Program-made: the position numbers and the translations under genes
In this document: positions 4,884 through 5,313 of the stretch, one piece after another
How positions within the stretch are numbered: the stretch's first letter is position 1
Layout: each line of letters starts with the position of its first letter
The notes under the pieces: model-generated
Databases searched by the model: none
Seen by the model: only the letters and a program-made list of their open reading frames with translations
What the model was told of the DNA's origin: nothing
Assembly (NCBI GenBank): GCA_016763915.1
Contig: JAESSX010000357.1
Location: forward strand, 1-5,313
Length of the DNA: 5,313 nt
Reading direction: 5' to 3'
Source: Rhodospirillales bacterium
GTDB taxonomy: Bacteria; Pseudomonadota; Alphaproteobacteria; Rhodospirillales_A; Casp-alpha2

Positions 4884-5313
4884 GCGAAGCACAAATCATC
4901 GACGGCAAGGCCTTCGCCGCCCGTCTCCGGGAACGGGTCGCGGCCGAGGTCGCGAAGTTGAAGGAAAACCACGAATTGACCCCGTCGTTGACGGTGGTGC
5001 TGGTGGGCGAGGATGCGGCCAGCGAGGTCTATGTCCGTTCTAAGGGCAAACAGACCGGGGAAGCCGGCATGGGGTTTGACACCATCCACCTGCCCGCCGA
5101 CACCCCGGAACAGGACCTCCTGGACCTGATCGAAAAACTCAACGCCGACACCGGCGTCCACGGCATCCTTGTGCAATTGCCGCTGCCCGATCAGATCGAT
5201 GAGGCCAAGGTCATCGCCGCCATCGACCCGGACAAGGACGTCGACGGTTTTCACGTCGTCAACGTCGGCCGCCTGTGGACCGGCGCCGAGGCCCCGGTGC
5301 CGTGCACGCCCTA
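4880..5313 (+). CDS. folD: Bifunctional methylenetetrahydrofolate dehydrogenase/cyclohydrolase FolD (3' partial)
   Basis: The first 144 codons of FolD are present; the family is usually about 285-300 aa, so roughly half is missing at the right edge. The enzyme converts 5,10-methylene-THF to 10-formyl-THF in the cytoplasm with NADP+, supplying one-carbon units for purine and formyl-Met-tRNA synthesis. Key motifs are [16 protein letters not shown] with Y51 and catalytic K55, GILVQLPLP with Q99, and DKDVDGF with D122, equivalent to Y50, K54, Q98 and D121 of E. coli. PCTP ends the visible part. The loop after DGF is HVVN instead of HPxN, a variant I associate with alphaproteobacteria. ATG 4880 overlaps the yggU stop by four bases, so translation is probably coupled. 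Confidence 0.96.
   Translation, partial: MSEAQIIDGKAFAARLRERVAAEVAKLKENHELTPSLTVVLVGEDAASEVYVRSKGKQTGEAGMGFDTIHLPADTPEQDLLDLIEKLNADTGVHGILVQLPLPDQIDEAKVIAAIDPDKDVDGFHVVNVGRLWTGAEAPVPCTP

Noticed and set aside
4265..5254. 329-codon - strand open frame opposite yggT, yggU and folD
   Set aside because: Three well-recognised genes occupy the + strand; the antisense product has no recognisable domain.

Overview
The window looks like a piece of an alphaproteobacterial chromosome, perhaps Rhodospirillales-like. This is an inference from the yggT-yggU-folD order, a FolD substrate loop that reads FHVVN (a form I associate with alphaproteobacteria) and the GC-rich codon use of the intact genes. No 16S or other decisive marker is present.

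Positions 1-2792 hold the end of a respiratory operon on the + strand. In order it carries the C-terminal tail of a CuA-bearing oxidase subunit II, a complete heme-copper oxidase subunit I that reads like the B family (ba3-like), and a membrane-anchored cupredoxin with an unusual methionine/lysine repeat region. Subunit I keeps all six metal-binding histidines and the catalytic tyrosine, so oxygen reduction is more likely than NO reduction. The cupredoxin starts 7 bases after subunit I behind a strong Shine-Dalgarno sequence. It may bring electrons to CuA or handle copper for the oxidase.

Positions 2793-4034 contain no intact gene. The tract is a row of remnants: an IS5-type transposase fragment with an internal deletion, directly after the cupredoxin stop; the C-terminal part of an outer-membrane beta-barrel protein; a perfect 17-bp inverted repeat; a possible short C-terminal coding scrap; and a small Cys-rich protein gene broken by an in-frame TAA and truncated at its 3' end. 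Base composition falls visibly across 3040-4000. This tract lies on the 3' side of a tRNA gene, which suggests past mobile-element activity, but I found no att repeat or integrase.

Positions 4035-4285 hold tRNA-Ala(CGC) on the - strand with its own promoter. From 4286 to the end a tightly coupled + strand operon follows: yggT (membrane protein), yggU (DUF167, TTG start overlapping yggT) and the first half of folD (ATGA overlap with yggU).

The most unusual element is the oxidase-linked cupredoxin with its near-identical Met-rich DNA repeats. The most instructive one is the broken Cys-rich gene, whose reading frame runs on through the antisense strand of the tRNA and would mislead an automatic gene caller.
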